45,827 nt of DNA from assembly GCF_014205765.1 (NCBI RefSeq), contig NZ_JACIIZ010000025.1:1-45827 (forward strand), written 5' to 3'. Of the stretch, positions 16,984-26,134 are shown piece by piece; within the stretch, counting starts at the first letter, position 1, and each line of letters opens with the position of its first letter. Source of the DNA: Nitrospirillum iridis. Lineage in GTDB: Bacteria; Pseudomonadota; Alphaproteobacteria; Azospirillales; Azospirillaceae. The notes under the pieces are model-generated. The model saw only the letters and a program-made list of their open reading frames with translations. It did no database searches and was not told the DNA's origin. Both the position numbers and the translations under genes were made by a program.

Positions 16984-18282
16984 ATGACCGGACCCAAGAC
17001 CTGCTCCTACTGGCTGGATACCGCGCCCCCCTTCACCGGCGGCGCGGACGGCGGCCTGGACAGCCGCACGGACATCGCCATCATCGGTGCCGGCTTCACC
17101 GGCCTCTCCGCCGCCCTGGCGCTCAGCCAACAGGGTGCTTCCGTCACCGTGCTGGAGGCGGACAGCGCCATTGGGGCGGCGTCGGGACGCAATGGCGGCC
17201 ATTGCAACAATGGCCTGGCGCACGACTACGCTGCCCTGTCCGCCAAGCTGGGTCGGGATCGCGCCGGCGCCTACTACCGCGCCCATGTCGCGGCCGTGGA
17301 CACGGTGGAACGGCTGGCGCGCGAGAATGATATCGACTGTGACTTCCGCCGCCCCGGCCGTCTGAAACTGGCGGCCAAGCCCGAGCATTTCGAGAAGCTG
17401 GCCAGGGCATATGACGTGTTGCGGGCGGAAATCGACACCGATGTGGAGTTGGTGGCGCCCGGCCGCATCGGGGACGAGATCGGCTCCGCCGCCTTCCACG
17501 GTGGCCTGATCCAGACGACCAGCGCCCAGCTGCACGTCGGCAAGTTCGGGGTGGGAATGGCCCACGCTGCCGCCCAGGCGGGCGCCCGCATTCATGAACA
17601 CACCCCGGCGGTCGACATCCTACGCCGCCCCGGCGGCGGCTGGCGGGTGGTGACGCCCCGGGGCGAGATCGTCGCCGACCAGGTTCTGATCGCCACGGGC
17701 GGCGGCGGCACCGGGGGCGCCCTGCGCTCACTGCAATGGTTCCGCCGCCGCATCGTTTCCGTCGGCAGCTTCATCATCGTCACCCAGCCGTTGGACCCAG
17801 CGCTGCTGGACCGGCTGTTCCCCAGGCGGCGCAACTACGTCACCAGCAAGAATATCGGCAACTACTTCCGGACCACCACCGACAACCGCCTGGTCTTCGG
17901 CGGGCGGGCGCGGTTCGCCGTTTCCAATCCCCTGTCCGACCTCAAGAGCGGGCGCATCCTGGAGGCGACGCTGGGCCAGACCTTCCCCGAACTGGCGGGA
18001 ACGCGCATCGACTATTGCTGGGGCGGCATGGTCGACCTGACCGCCGACCGCCTGCCCCGCGCCGGCCAGCATGACGGCCTGTATTACTCGATGGGCTACA
18101 GCGGCCATGGCGTGCAGATGGCGACCTACATGGGGGAGCGCATGGCCGAGGTGATGATGGGCCGGCCCCAGGCCAACCCCTGGGCGGACCTGGATTGGCC
18201 CAGCATCCCGGGGCACCTCGGCAAGCCCTGGTTCCTTCCGCTGGTGGGCGCCTATTACCGCGTCCAGGACATCCTGCATTGA
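16984..18282 (+). CDS. FAD-dependent oxidase, PuuB/OrdL-like
   Basis: The 432-residue protein belongs to the DAO-fold FAD oxidases that include gamma-glutamylputrescine oxidase (PuuB). The dinucleotide motif I-I-G-A-G-F-T-G lies near residue 39, followed by V-L-E-A-D; S-G-R-N-G-G-H-C-N is the typical flavin-proximal loop; W-G-G-M-V-D-L-T and G-Y-S-G-H-G-V-Q form the C-terminal FAD end. It probably oxidises a (gamma-glutamyl)amine or secondary amine in the cytoplasm, giving an aldehyde. Its stop overlaps the TTG start of the transporter binding protein, so enzyme and importer are linked. The SSADH-like gene downstream could use the aldehyde. The precise substrate is inferred from neighbours only. 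Confidence 0.87.
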   Translation: MTGPKTCSYWLDTAPPFTGGADGGLDSRTDIAIIGAGFTGLSAALALSQQGASVTVLEADSAIGAASGRNGGHCNNGLAHDYAALSAKLGRDRAGAYYRAHVAAVDTVERLARENDIDCDFRRPGRLKLAAKPEHFEKLARAYDVLRAEIDTDVELVAPGRIGDEIGSAAFHGGLIQTTSAQLHVGKFGVGMAHAAAQAGARIHEHTPAVDILRRPGGGWRVVTPRGEIVADQVLIATGGGGTGGALRSLQWFRRRIVSVGSFIIVTQPLDPALLDRLFPRRRNYVTSKNIGNYFRTTTDNRLVFGGRARFAVSNPLSDLKSGRILEATLGQTFPELAGTRIDYCWGGMVDLTADRLPRAGQHDGLYYSMGYSGHGVQMATYMGERMAEVMMGRPQANPWADLDWPSIPGHLGKPWFLPLVGAYYRVQDILH

Positions 18283-19835
18283 CGGCCCGTGCGACCACAT
18301 CCCTGATCACGCGGCGGCACCTCATGGGCGGGATGCTGGCAGCGGGTCTGACGGCGGGCGGACCGGCGTTCGGGGCCGGTCAGGAGCCGGCGCTGCCCCA
18401 GCGAGGTGGCCGCATCCGCGTGGCCGGCATGTCCAGCTCCACGGCCGATACGCTAGATCCGGCCAAGGGCGCCCTGTCAACCGACTACGCCCGCCACTAC
18501 ATGTTCTACAGCGGCCTGACGCGATACCGCGCGGACCTGTCGGCGGAACCCGCCCTGGCGGAGACGCTGGAAAGCGACGACCGGATCCTATGGCGGGCCG
18601 TCCTGCGCACGGGCGTGACTTTTCATGATGGCAAGCCGCTGTCACCGCCGGACGTGGTCTATTCCCTGATGCGGCACCAGGACCCGGCCACGGCATCGAA
18701 GGTCAGGACCATCGCGGACCAGTTCAGGCGCGTCACCGTCTCCGGCTCCAACGAGGTGACGATCGAACTGACCGGCCCCAACGCCGACCTGCCGGCCATC
18801 CTGGCGGACTCGCACTTCCTGATCGTGCAGGACGGCACCGCCGACTTTCGCCAGGCCATCGGCACCGGGCCCTATCGCTGCACCTCCTTCCAACCCGGCA
18901 TCGCGACCATCGCCGCGCGCAACGAAAACTACTGGGTCGAGGGCAGACCTTATTTGGACGGGATCGAGCTGCTCGGCATTCCGGATGAGGTGTCGCGCGT
19001 CAACGCCCTGCTGTCAGGCGATGTCCACCTGGTCAACGCGGTGAACCCCCGCTCCGCCCGCCGTATCGAGGCGTCGCTCGGCCACCGCGTGCTGGAAACC
19101 AAATCCGGCCTGTACACCAATCTGATCATGCGGCAGGACGCCCTGCCCACGCGGGATCCGGATTTCGTGCTGGCCATGAAGTTCCTGTTCAACCGCGAAC
19201 TCGTCCGCCGCACGCTGTACCGCAACTACGCCACCATCGCCAACGACCAACCAATCCCGCCCGGCAGTCCCTATTACCTGGCCGATCTGCCACAGCGGCC
19301 CTACGACCCGGATCGCGCCGGCTTCCATCTGCGCAAGGCGGGCCTGGCGGGGGCGCGGCTGCCTGTCTACGCCTCGCCGGCCGCCGATGGATCGGTGGAC
19401 ATGGCCTCGATGCTGCAGGAATTCGCCGCCCAGGCGGGGCTGCACCTGGCGGTTAACCGGGTGCCGGCCGACGGCTACTGGTCTACCCACTGGATGAAGC
19501 ACCCGCTGGGCTTCGGCAATACCAACCCGCGGCCGACGGCGGACATGCTGTTCAGCCTGTTCTACAAGTCGGACGCGCCGTGGAACGAATCCGGCTGGCG
19601 GAATGAGCAGTTCGACCAATTACTGCTGGCGGCGCGTGGCGAACGGGACGAGGCGCGCCGGCGCCAGATGTACGGCGACATGCAGGTGCTAGTGCATGAC
19701 CATTGCGGTGTCGGCATTCCCGTCTTCATCAGTTCGCTGGACGGATATGACCAGCGCTTGAAGGGGCTGGGCTCCATCCCCATCGGCGGTCTCATGGGCT
19801 ATTCCTTCGCAGAACATGTCTGGTGGGAGGGCTGA
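18279..19835 (+). CDS. ABC transporter substrate-binding protein, peptide/opine type (SBP family 5)
   Basis: The 518-residue protein is a periplasmic binding protein of the DppA/OppA type. It begins with a twin-arginine signal, T-R-R-H-L-M-G-G, followed by a hydrophobic stretch ending A-F-G-A-G, so it should be exported folded through Tat. To include this signal the start must lie upstream of 18324; the TTG at 18279, overlapping the preceding stop (TTGA), fits best. Family features include W-R-A-V-L-R-T-G-V-T-F-H-D-G-K and I-G-T-G-P-Y-R. It feeds the two permeases and double ATPase that follow. Ligands of this family include peptides, opines and similar compounds; here the PuuB-like gene suggests an amine or glutamyl compound. 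Confidence 0.9.
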   Translation: MTARATTSLITRRHLMGGMLAAGLTAGGPAFGAGQEPALPQRGGRIRVAGMSSSTADTLDPAKGALSTDYARHYMFYSGLTRYRADLSAEPALAETLESDDRILWRAVLRTGVTFHDGKPLSPPDVVYSLMRHQDPATASKVRTIADQFRRVTVSGSNEVTIELTGPNADLPAILADSHFLIVQDGTADFRQAIGTGPYRCTSFQPGIATIAARNENYWVEGRPYLDGIELLGIPDEVSRVNALLSGDVHLVNAVNPRSARRIEASLGHRVLETKSGLYTNLIMRQDALPTRDPDFVLAMKFLFNRELVRRTLYRNYATIANDQPIPPGSPYYLADLPQRPYDPDRAGFHLRKAGLAGARLPVYASPAADGSVDMASMLQEFAAQAGLHLAVNRVPADGYWSTHWMKHPLGFGNTNPRPTADMLFSLFYKSDAPWNESGWRNEQFDQLLLAARGERDEARRRQMYGDMQVLVHDHCGVGIPVFISSLDGYDQRLKGLGSIPIGGLMGYSFAEHVWWEG

Positions 19836-19839
19836 CCCC

Positions 19840-20826
19840 GTGGCCCATGGCACCCCAAGAAATCGCAGCGGCATCGCCGCGGCCGGTCGCCTGATCCTGC
19901 GCAGGCTGGGATCGGCGCTGCTGACCTTGCTGCTGGTGTCGTTGGTGGTCTTCACTATCAGCGCGCTGCTGCCCGGCGACGCCGCGGAAGAGACGCTGGG
20001 GCAGAGTGCCACGCCGGAGGCCGTGGCCGCCCTGCGCCACCAGATGGGTCTGGACCAGCCGGCACACCTGCGCTACGTGCGCTGGCTGGGCGGCATGATC
20101 AAGGGCGATCCCGGCCAGTCGCTGGTGGCGAACATGCCGGTGGGCCAGGTCATCGCCGGCCGCCTGCCCAATTCACTGACGCTGGCCGGCCTCACCGCCG
20201 CCGTCGCCATCCCGCTGGCCCTGGCCATTGGCATACTGTCGGCCCTTTACCGCGACACGGGGCTGGACCGGGCCTTGAACCTGATGACCCTGGGAATGGT
20301 GGCGGTGCCGGAATTCCTGGTGGCGACCATCGCCGTCCTGGTCTTTTCCGTCACACTGCGGTGGCTGCCGTCCATCACCGTGGTGCGTGAGGGAATTGGC
20401 TGGGCGGAGATGCTGCGCGGATATGCCATGCCGGTGATGACCCTGGCCTGCGTGACCGTGGCGCAGATGGCGCGCATGACCCGCGCGGCCGTCATCGACC
20501 AGTTGAGCCGTCCTTATGTGGAGATGGCGCTGTTGAAGGGGTTGTCGCCCTCACGCGTCGTGCTGGTCCATGTGCTGCCCAACGCCGTGGCCCCCATCGT
20601 CAACGCCATGGCGCTCAGCCTGTCCTATCTGCTGGGTGGTGCCGTCATCGTCGAGACGATCTTCAATTATCCCGGCATCGCCAGCCTGATGGTCAACGCC
20701 GTCACCAGCCGTGACATGCCCCTGCTGCAGGCATGCGCCATGATCTTCTGCACGGCCTATCTGTTGCTGATGCTGGCGGCCGACGTCTGCGCCATTCTGG
20801 CCAATCCGAGGCTGCGCGGCCAATGA
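19840..20826 (+). CDS. ABC transporter permease, DppB-like
   Basis: The 328-residue protein has six membrane helices and the first-permease layout of Dpp/Opp importers (L-I-L-R-R-L near the N-terminus, L-P-G-D-A, then R-Y-V-R-W). The EAA-type loop that contacts the ATPase is at L-L-K-G-L-S-P-S-R-V-V-L-V-H-V-L-P-N, about residue 235. The GTG at 19840 was chosen because GGGAGG lies 8 bases upstream; an ATG at 19816 is in frame but has no ribosome site and would overlap the binding protein by 20 bases. It pairs with the next permease. Confidence 0.93.
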   Translation: MAHGTPRNRSGIAAAGRLILRRLGSALLTLLLVSLVVFTISALLPGDAAEETLGQSATPEAVAALRHQMGLDQPAHLRYVRWLGGMIKGDPGQSLVANMPVGQVIAGRLPNSLTLAGLTAAVAIPLALAIGILSALYRDTGLDRALNLMTLGMVAVPEFLVATIAVLVFSVTLRWLPSITVVREGIGWAEMLRGYAMPVMTLACVTVAQMARMTRAAVIDQLSRPYVEMALLKGLSPSRVVLVHVLPNAVAPIVNAMALSLSYLLGGAVIVETIFNYPGIASLMVNAVTSRDMPLLQACAMIFCTAYLLLMLAADVCAILANPRLRGQ

Positions 20827-21716
20827 CCCCCACCGTCCCCTTGCGCGAGGAAAGCATGGCGAAACCGGCGTCCACAGCCACAAGCCGGGTTCGGCATTGG
20901 CTGTCCGGTCTGTCCACATCGGGACGGGTGGGCCTGGCGCTGGTCATCCTGTGGCTGGTCCTGGGCGCTGCCGGGCCCCTGCTGGCGCCCTATGACGTGG
21001 GCGCCTTCGTCTCGCCGGAGGTTTTCGACGGCCTGAGCGCCCGTCACTGGCTGGGCAGTGACTATCTGGGTCGCGACGTGCTGAGCCGCCTGCTGTCCGG
21101 TGCCCAATACACGGTCGGCCTGGCCCTGGTCTCCGCCTTGCTGGCCAGCGCGACGGGCGCCGGCTTGGCGTTGACCGCCACCGTCAGCCCCCGTTGGGTC
21201 GATGAGGTGATCAGCCGTTTCATGGACACCCTGATATCCATTCCCAGCAAGGTGTTCGCCCTGGTATTGGTCGCCGCCTTCGGGTCGTCCCTGGCCTTGC
21301 TGCTGCTGATCGCGGCCGCGACCTACACCCCGGGGGCCTTCCGCATCGCCCGGGCCTTGGCCATCAATCTAAATCAGATGGACTACGTGCAGGTGGCCTA
21401 CGCCCGGGGCGAGGGCCGGCTGTACATCGCCACCGCGGAAATCATGCCCAACATGATCCATCCCGTGCTGGCGGATTTCGGCCTGCGCTTCGTTTTCATC
21501 GTACTGCTGCTCTCAGGCTTGAGCTTCCTGGGCCTGGGCGTGCAGCCGCCCAACGCCGACTTGGGCTCACTGGTCCGGGAGAATATCTCCGGCCTGGGCG
21601 ACGGCGCCCTGGCCATCCTGGCACCGGCCATGGCCATCGCCACGCTGACCATCGGCGTCAACCTGCTGATCGACGCCCTGCCGGGGCGCGGCCGGCGCAT
21701 CACCAGAGGGCGTTGA
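20823..21716 (+). CDS. ABC transporter permease, DppC-like
   Basis: The 297-residue protein has an N-terminal cytoplasmic stretch and six membrane helices, with W-L-G-S-D-Y-L-G-R-D-V, the signature of the second permease (DppC/OppC). The EAA loop appears at Y-A-R-G-E-G-R-L-Y-I-A-T-A-E-I-M-P-N. The ATG at 20823 overlaps the previous stop by four bases; an ATG at 20856, preceded by GAGGAA, is an equally good alternative and would remove 11 residues. It forms the membrane channel with DppB-like protein. Confidence 0.92.
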   Translation: MTPTVPLREESMAKPASTATSRVRHWLSGLSTSGRVGLALVILWLVLGAAGPLLAPYDVGAFVSPEVFDGLSARHWLGSDYLGRDVLSRLLSGAQYTVGLALVSALLASATGAGLALTATVSPRWVDEVISRFMDTLISIPSKVFALVLVAAFGSSLALLLLIAAATYTPGAFRIARALAINLNQMDYVQVAYARGEGRLYIATAEIMPNMIHPVLADFGLRFVFIVLLLSGLSFLGLGVQPPNADLGSLVRENISGLGDGALAILAPAMAIATLTIGVNLLIDALPGRGRRITRGR

Positions 21717-21717
21717 G

Positions 21718-23556
21718 ATGGGCGCCGCACAGGATCATGTCCAAGTTTCAGGCCTGCGGATTACCGCGCCAGCCGCTGGCGGCCAGGAAACGCCCATCGT
21801 CAGCGACGTGGACTTCACCATCCCCAGGGGTCAGGTGCTGGCGCTGATCGGGGAATCCGGGTCGGGCAAGACCAGCATCGCCCTGGCCTTAATGGGCTAT
21901 GCCCGGGGGGGCTGCCGCATCGCGGGCGGAGGCGTGCGGGTGGGCGACACTGACATCTTGACCCTGGACGCGTCGCAGTTGCGCACCGTGCGCGGCAACC
22001 GGATCGCCTACGTGGCGCAGAGCGCCGCTTCCGCCTTCAACCCGTCGCGCACCATCATGGACCAGGTGGTGGAGACGGCGGTGGGGCGCGGCCCGATATC
22101 CCGGCCGGCGGCCGAGGCCAAGGCCGTAAACCTGTTCCGCGCCCTGGCCCTGCCTCAGCCGGAAGCCATCGGCGAGCGCTATGTCCACCAGCTGTCGGGC
22201 GGGCAATTGCAGCGGCTGATGGCCGCAATGGCCCTGATGACCGATCCGGAGCTGGTGATCCTGGATGAGCCGACCACCGCCCTGGACGTCACCACCCAGA
22301 TCGACGTTCTGCGCGCCTTCAAGCGGGTAGTGCGCCAGCAGGGCGCCACGGCGCTGTACGTTTCGCACGACCTGGCGGTCGTGGCGCAGGTCGCGGACCG
22401 CATCGTGGTGCTGCAACGGGGTCGGGTACGCGAAGCCGGTGACGCCAGCCAGGTCCTGGAGAAGCCGGCCGACATCTATACCCGCACCCTCATGGCGGCA
22501 GCGCGTCCCCCGGCGCAGGTCAGGCCCCACCGGCCCGCCCCCCAGCAGGCGACCCCGGTTCTGGAGGTGCGCGGCCTGACGGCGGGCTATGGCCGGGTGG
22601 AAGCGGGCGTGCCCAAGATCCCGGTCCTGCGCGACGTCACCCTATCCATCGCCAAGGGCACGACGCTGGGTGTCATCGGCGAATCCGGTTCCGGCAAGTC
22701 CACACTGGCCAGGGTCATCGCCGGTCTGGTGGCGCCCGCCGACGGCCAGGTGTTGTTCCAGGGCCAGCCCCTGGCCCCCACATTGTCGGGCCGAACCCGG
22801 GAACAGTTCCAGCGCATCCAACTGGTCTTCCAGAACGCGGATACCGCGCTGAACCCCGCCCATACCGTGTCCCGCATCCTGGGCCGGCCCCTGGCCTTCT
22901 ATCATGGCATGGACGGCCGGGCGCGGAACCGCCGTGTGGCCGAACTGCTGGATCTGACCCAACTGCCCGCCTGCCTTGCCGACCGGCACTGCGGCGAGCT
23001 GTCCGGCGGCCAAAAGCAGCGCGTGAACCTGGCCCGGGCCCTCGCGGCCGATCCCCACCTTATCCTGTGCGACGAGGTAACGTCGGCGCTGGACACCGTG
23101 GTCGGCGCCGCCATCCTGGATTTGCTGGCCGAGCTGCGGCGCGAACTGGACCTGTCCTACCTGTTCATCAGCCACGACATCTCCACCGTCCGCGCCATCT
23201 GCGACGACATCGCAGTGCTTTATGCCGGCCAGAAGGTGGAAATGGGACCGCGCAATGGCTTCGGCGACGCTCCCTTCCACCCCTACACCGATTTGCTGAT
23301 CGGGTCGGTGCCGGAAATGCGCCGGGGCTGGCTGGAGGAGAAGGAAACGGCGGCGGCTCCGCCGCCCCTGGCCACCGCCCAGAGTGCTAATCTATGCCGC
23401 TTCCTGCCGCGATGCGCCGCCCGGGTGGAGGGCCTGTGCGACCGCCTGCCCCCACCCCGTATCGTTCTGGATGGTGGCAACGAACTGCTGTGCCACCACG
23501 ACGGGCAGGCGTTACAGCATCTCCAACGCGGCCGCCAATCGGCCATCAGCCCGTGA
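21718..23556 (+). CDS. Fused double ATPase of Dpp/Opp-type ABC importer
   Basis: The 612-residue protein joins the two ATP-binding subunits (DppD- and DppF-like) in one chain. The first domain has Walker A G-E-S-G-S-G-K-T at 45-52, signature L-S-G-G-Q-L-Q-R and Walker B L-V-I-L-D-E-P. The second has Walker A G-E-S-G-S-G-K-S at 321-328, signature L-S-G-G-Q-K-Q-R and L-I-L-C-D-E-V, where the usual proline after Asp-Glu is valine. A Cys-containing C-terminal tail (C-R-F-L-P-R-C, then C-D and C-H-H) is the oligopeptide-transporter extension that in some members binds an iron-sulphur cluster. It starts one base after the DppC-like stop. Confidence 0.93.
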   Translation: MGAAQDHVQVSGLRITAPAAGGQETPIVSDVDFTIPRGQVLALIGESGSGKTSIALALMGYARGGCRIAGGGVRVGDTDILTLDASQLRTVRGNRIAYVAQSAASAFNPSRTIMDQVVETAVGRGPISRPAAEAKAVNLFRALALPQPEAIGERYVHQLSGGQLQRLMAAMALMTDPELVILDEPTTALDVTTQIDVLRAFKRVVRQQGATALYVSHDLAVVAQVADRIVVLQRGRVREAGDASQVLEKPADIYTRTLMAAARPPAQVRPHRPAPQQATPVLEVRGLTAGYGRVEAGVPKIPVLRDVTLSIAKGTTLGVIGESGSGKSTLARVIAGLVAPADGQVLFQGQPLAPTLSGRTREQFQRIQLVFQNADTALNPAHTVSRILGRPLAFYHGMDGRARNRRVAELLDLTQLPACLADRHCGELSGGQKQRVNLARALAADPHLILCDEVTSALDTVVGAAILDLLAELRRELDLSYLFISHDISTVRAICDDIAVLYAGQKVEMGPRNGFGDAPFHPYTDLLIGSVPEMRRGWLEEKETAAAPPPLATAQSANLCRFLPRCAARVEGLCDRLPPPRIVLDGGNELLCHHDGQALQHLQRGRQSAISP

Positions 23557-23771
23557 AGGGGTGCCAATGCCGGCATCTGGCGGGATCGGATCGAGCCGCC
23601 CGCCCCATAATCTTCTGATTTGACGCGCAAGGCGGCATCGAATGCTCCGCCGCCGCCCTTATAGTCTGTGCACGATTGACAGGGTCGACCGCATCCGTCG
23701 GCATATCATGCCGACATCGACCGCCGAGAACGCGCCGGGATTCCCCGGGGAAGCCAACGAGAAGATGGCCG

Positions 23772-24629
23772 ATGGAAAGACGAACCGATCTCCTGGTGAA
23801 ACTGCGGGACATGACGGCGGATGACCTGCCCCAGGCGCACGCGCTTTCCCGCAAGTTGCAATGGCCGCATCGAATTGAGGATTGGGATTTCATGCTGCGG
23901 GCCGGCATCGGCATCGTGGCGGAGGAGAACGAGGCCATCGTCGGCACCATCATGGGCTGGCCCTACGGCCCCGAGGTCGCCACGCTCGGCATGGTCATCG
24001 TCGCCGGGGAGAAGCAGGGTGCGGGTATCGGCCGCCAATTGATGGACGCGATGATGGCGCGGTTGGGCGATCGCACCATCGTGCTGAACGCCACGACTGA
24101 GGGCCTGCCCCTCTACACCCACCTGGGTTTCATCCCCTTTGGAGAAATCCAGCAGCACCAGGGGGCGGCGTTTTCCGTCCCCATTCCCAGCCTGCGCCCG
24201 AACGAACGGGTACGGCCGCTGAGCAGCAGCGACCACGATGCCATCGTCGCCCTGGACCGCCGGGCCTGCGGCATGGACCGCGCCGCCCTGTTCGCGGAAT
24301 TGCGCAAGGCCGCCCACGGCGTGGTGCTGGACCGGGACAGCCAGGCCATCGGCTTCGCCCTGTTCCGCCGTTTCGGCCGGGGCTACGTCATCGGTCCCGT
24401 GGTCGCCCCCGACGCGGAGGGCGCCAAGACACTGATTTCCCATTGGCTGGGGTCCAACGCCGGCATGTTCGCCCGCGTGGACATCCCGCACGATGACGAT
24501 CTGGCGGCTTGGCTGGACGATTTGGGGCTGCCCTGCGTCGGCCGGGTGACCCGCATGGCGCGCGGCCCGCTGGCGGCGCCGGATATCGACGTTCACACTT
24601 TCGCGCTGGTCAGCCAGGCGTTGGGTTGA
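23772..24629 (+). CDS. Double GNAT-family acetyltransferase
   Basis: The 285-residue protein has an N-terminal GNAT domain, residues about 8-150, with the acetyl-CoA loop G-E-K-Q-G-A-G-I-G-R-Q-L near 82 and a Y-T-H-L-G-F-I-P-F segment near 119 that closes the fold. The C-terminal half, from about 155, looks like a second, weaker GNAT-like domain of the type seen in YitH-like proteins. The ATG at 23772 follows GAGAAG; upstream ATG codons do not give GNAT sequence. It is placed between the importer and SSADH genes, about 215 bases after the ATPase. It could acetylate an amine or amino acid intermediate, but no substrate can be read. Confidence 0.82.
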   Translation: MERRTDLLVKLRDMTADDLPQAHALSRKLQWPHRIEDWDFMLRAGIGIVAEENEAIVGTIMGWPYGPEVATLGMVIVAGEKQGAGIGRQLMDAMMARLGDRTIVLNATTEGLPLYTHLGFIPFGEIQQHQGAAFSVPIPSLRPNERVRPLSSSDHDAIVALDRRACGMDRAALFAELRKAAHGVVLDRDSQAIGFALFRRFGRGYVIGPVVAPDAEGAKTLISHWLGSNAGMFARVDIPHDDDLAAWLDDLGLPCVGRVTRMARGPLAAPDIDVHTFALVSQALG

Positions 24630-24655
24630 CCGCGCCCCACTTCGAGGGGCTTCCC

Positions 24656-26134
24656 ATGACCATCCTTGACCTGAAGGACCCGGCATTGGCGCCGGGCCTG
24701 GCCTTCATCGGCGGCGCCTGGCGCCCGTCGTCCACCGGCCGGACCATCACCATCGCCGACCCGGCGACCGGCCGGCCGGTGGGCACGGCGCCCGATTGCG
24801 ACCAGGCGGACACCCGCGCCGCCATCGACGCGGCGGCGGCGGCGCTGGGCGTCTGGCGGTCGCGCACCGCCGGCCAGCGCTGCGATGTCCTGGCCCGCTG
24901 GCACGCCCTGATCCTGGAGCACGTCGACGATCTGGCCCGCATCATGACGGCGGAGCAGGGCAAGCCCCTGGCCGAAGCGGCCGGCGAGGTACGCTACGCC
25001 GCCTCCTTCGTCAAGTGGTACGCGGAGGAGGGCAGGCGGGTGCAGGGCTATGAGGTGCCGGCACCGGAAGCCGACCGCCGCATCCTGGTACGCAAGGAAC
25101 CGGTGGGCGTCTGCGCCATCATCACCCCCTGGAACTTCCCCGCCGCCATGATCACCCGCAAGTGCGCCCCGGCCCTGGCCGCCGGCTGCACCGTGGTGAT
25201 CAAGCCGTCCGACCTGACGCCCCTCACCGCCCTGGCGCTGGCGGCGCTGGCGGAACGGGCGGGCGTTCCGGCCGGCGTGCTGAACGTCGTCACCGGCGCG
25301 CCCGAGGCCATCGGCCGGGAACTGACGGCCAGCCCGCTGGTGCGCAAGCTGTCCTTCACCGGATCCACCCGCGTCGGCGCCCTGCTGATGCGGCAATGCG
25401 CCGACACGGTGAAGCGCCTCAGCCTTGAACTGGGCGGTAACGCCCCCCTGATCGTCTTCGACGATGCCGACCTGGACCAGGCCGTGGCCGGCGCCATGGC
25501 CGCCAAGTTCCGCAACGCCGGGCAAACCTGTGTCTGCCCCAACCGCATCCTGGTGCAGTCCGGCGTCCACGACGCCTTCGCCGAGCGGTTGGGCCGGGCG
25601 GTCGCCGCCCTGCGGGTGGGCTCCGGCATGGCCGCCGGCACCACCATCGGCCCCCTGATCAACGCCGCCGCCGTGCGCAAGGCGCGCGATCATCTCGAGG
25701 ACGCCCTGGCCCATGGGGGCCGCATCACCGCCCAGGCGGCGAGCGACGGCGATCCCGCCCGGTTCGTGGCCCCCGTCGTGCTGACGGGCGCCACACCGGA
25801 CATGCGCCTGGCGCACGAGGAGACCTTCGGGCCAGTGGCGCCCCTGTTCCGGTTCGGCGGCGAGGATGAGGCGATCACCCTGGCCAACGCCACGCCCTAC
25901 GGCCTGGCCAGTTATTTCTACACCAACGACCTGCACCGGGCCTTCCGGGTGTCCGAACGGCTGGAAGCCGGCATGGTGGCGTTGAACACCGGATCCATCG
26001 CCATGGAGATGTCGCCCTTCGGCGGCGTCAAGCAGTCCGGCCTGGGCCGCGAGGGTGGGCAAGCTGGGATTGAGGAATACCTTGAGCACAAGGCCTTCCA
26101 CATCGGGGGCCTCAAGCTGGGAGCCGTGCCGTGA
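24656..26134 (+). CDS. gabD: NAD(P)-dependent succinate-semialdehyde dehydrogenase
   Basis: The 492-residue protein is an ALDH of the GabD type, which oxidises succinate semialdehyde to succinate, the last step of GABA and putrescine breakdown. Catalytic residues are Asn160 in T-P-W-N-F-P, Lys183 in K-P-S-D, Glu258 in E-L-G-G-N and Cys292 in Q-T-C-V-C-P-N-R, the last being characteristic of SSADH. The C-terminal G-G-V-K-Q-S-G-L-G-R-E-G is also typical. The ATG at 24656 gives the normal length. The next gene starts with GTG overlapping its stop (GTGA). Close relatives act on glutarate semialdehyde, so the chain length is not certain. Confidence 0.88.
   Translation: MTILDLKDPALAPGLAFIGGAWRPSSTGRTITIADPATGRPVGTAPDCDQADTRAAIDAAAAALGVWRSRTAGQRCDVLARWHALILEHVDDLARIMTAEQGKPLAEAAGEVRYAASFVKWYAEEGRRVQGYEVPAPEADRRILVRKEPVGVCAIITPWNFPAAMITRKCAPALAAGCTVVIKPSDLTPLTALALAALAERAGVPAGVLNVVTGAPEAIGRELTASPLVRKLSFTGSTRVGALLMRQCADTVKRLSLELGGNAPLIVFDDADLDQAVAGAMAAKFRNAGQTCVCPNRILVQSGVHDAFAERLGRAVAALRVGSGMAAGTTIGPLINAAAVRKARDHLEDALAHGGRITAQAASDGDPARFVAPVVLTGATPDMRLAHEETFGPVAPLFRFGGEDEAITLANATPYGLASYFYTNDLHRAFRVSERLEAGMVALNTGSIAMEMSPFGGVKQSGLGREGGQAGIEEYLEHKAFHIGGLKLGAVP

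Noticed and set aside
23741-23752. Perfect palindrome TTCCCCGGGGAA before the GNAT gene.
   Set aside because: It is short, GC-based and lacks the spaced dyad layout of the metal-regulator sites; chance is likely in this base composition.
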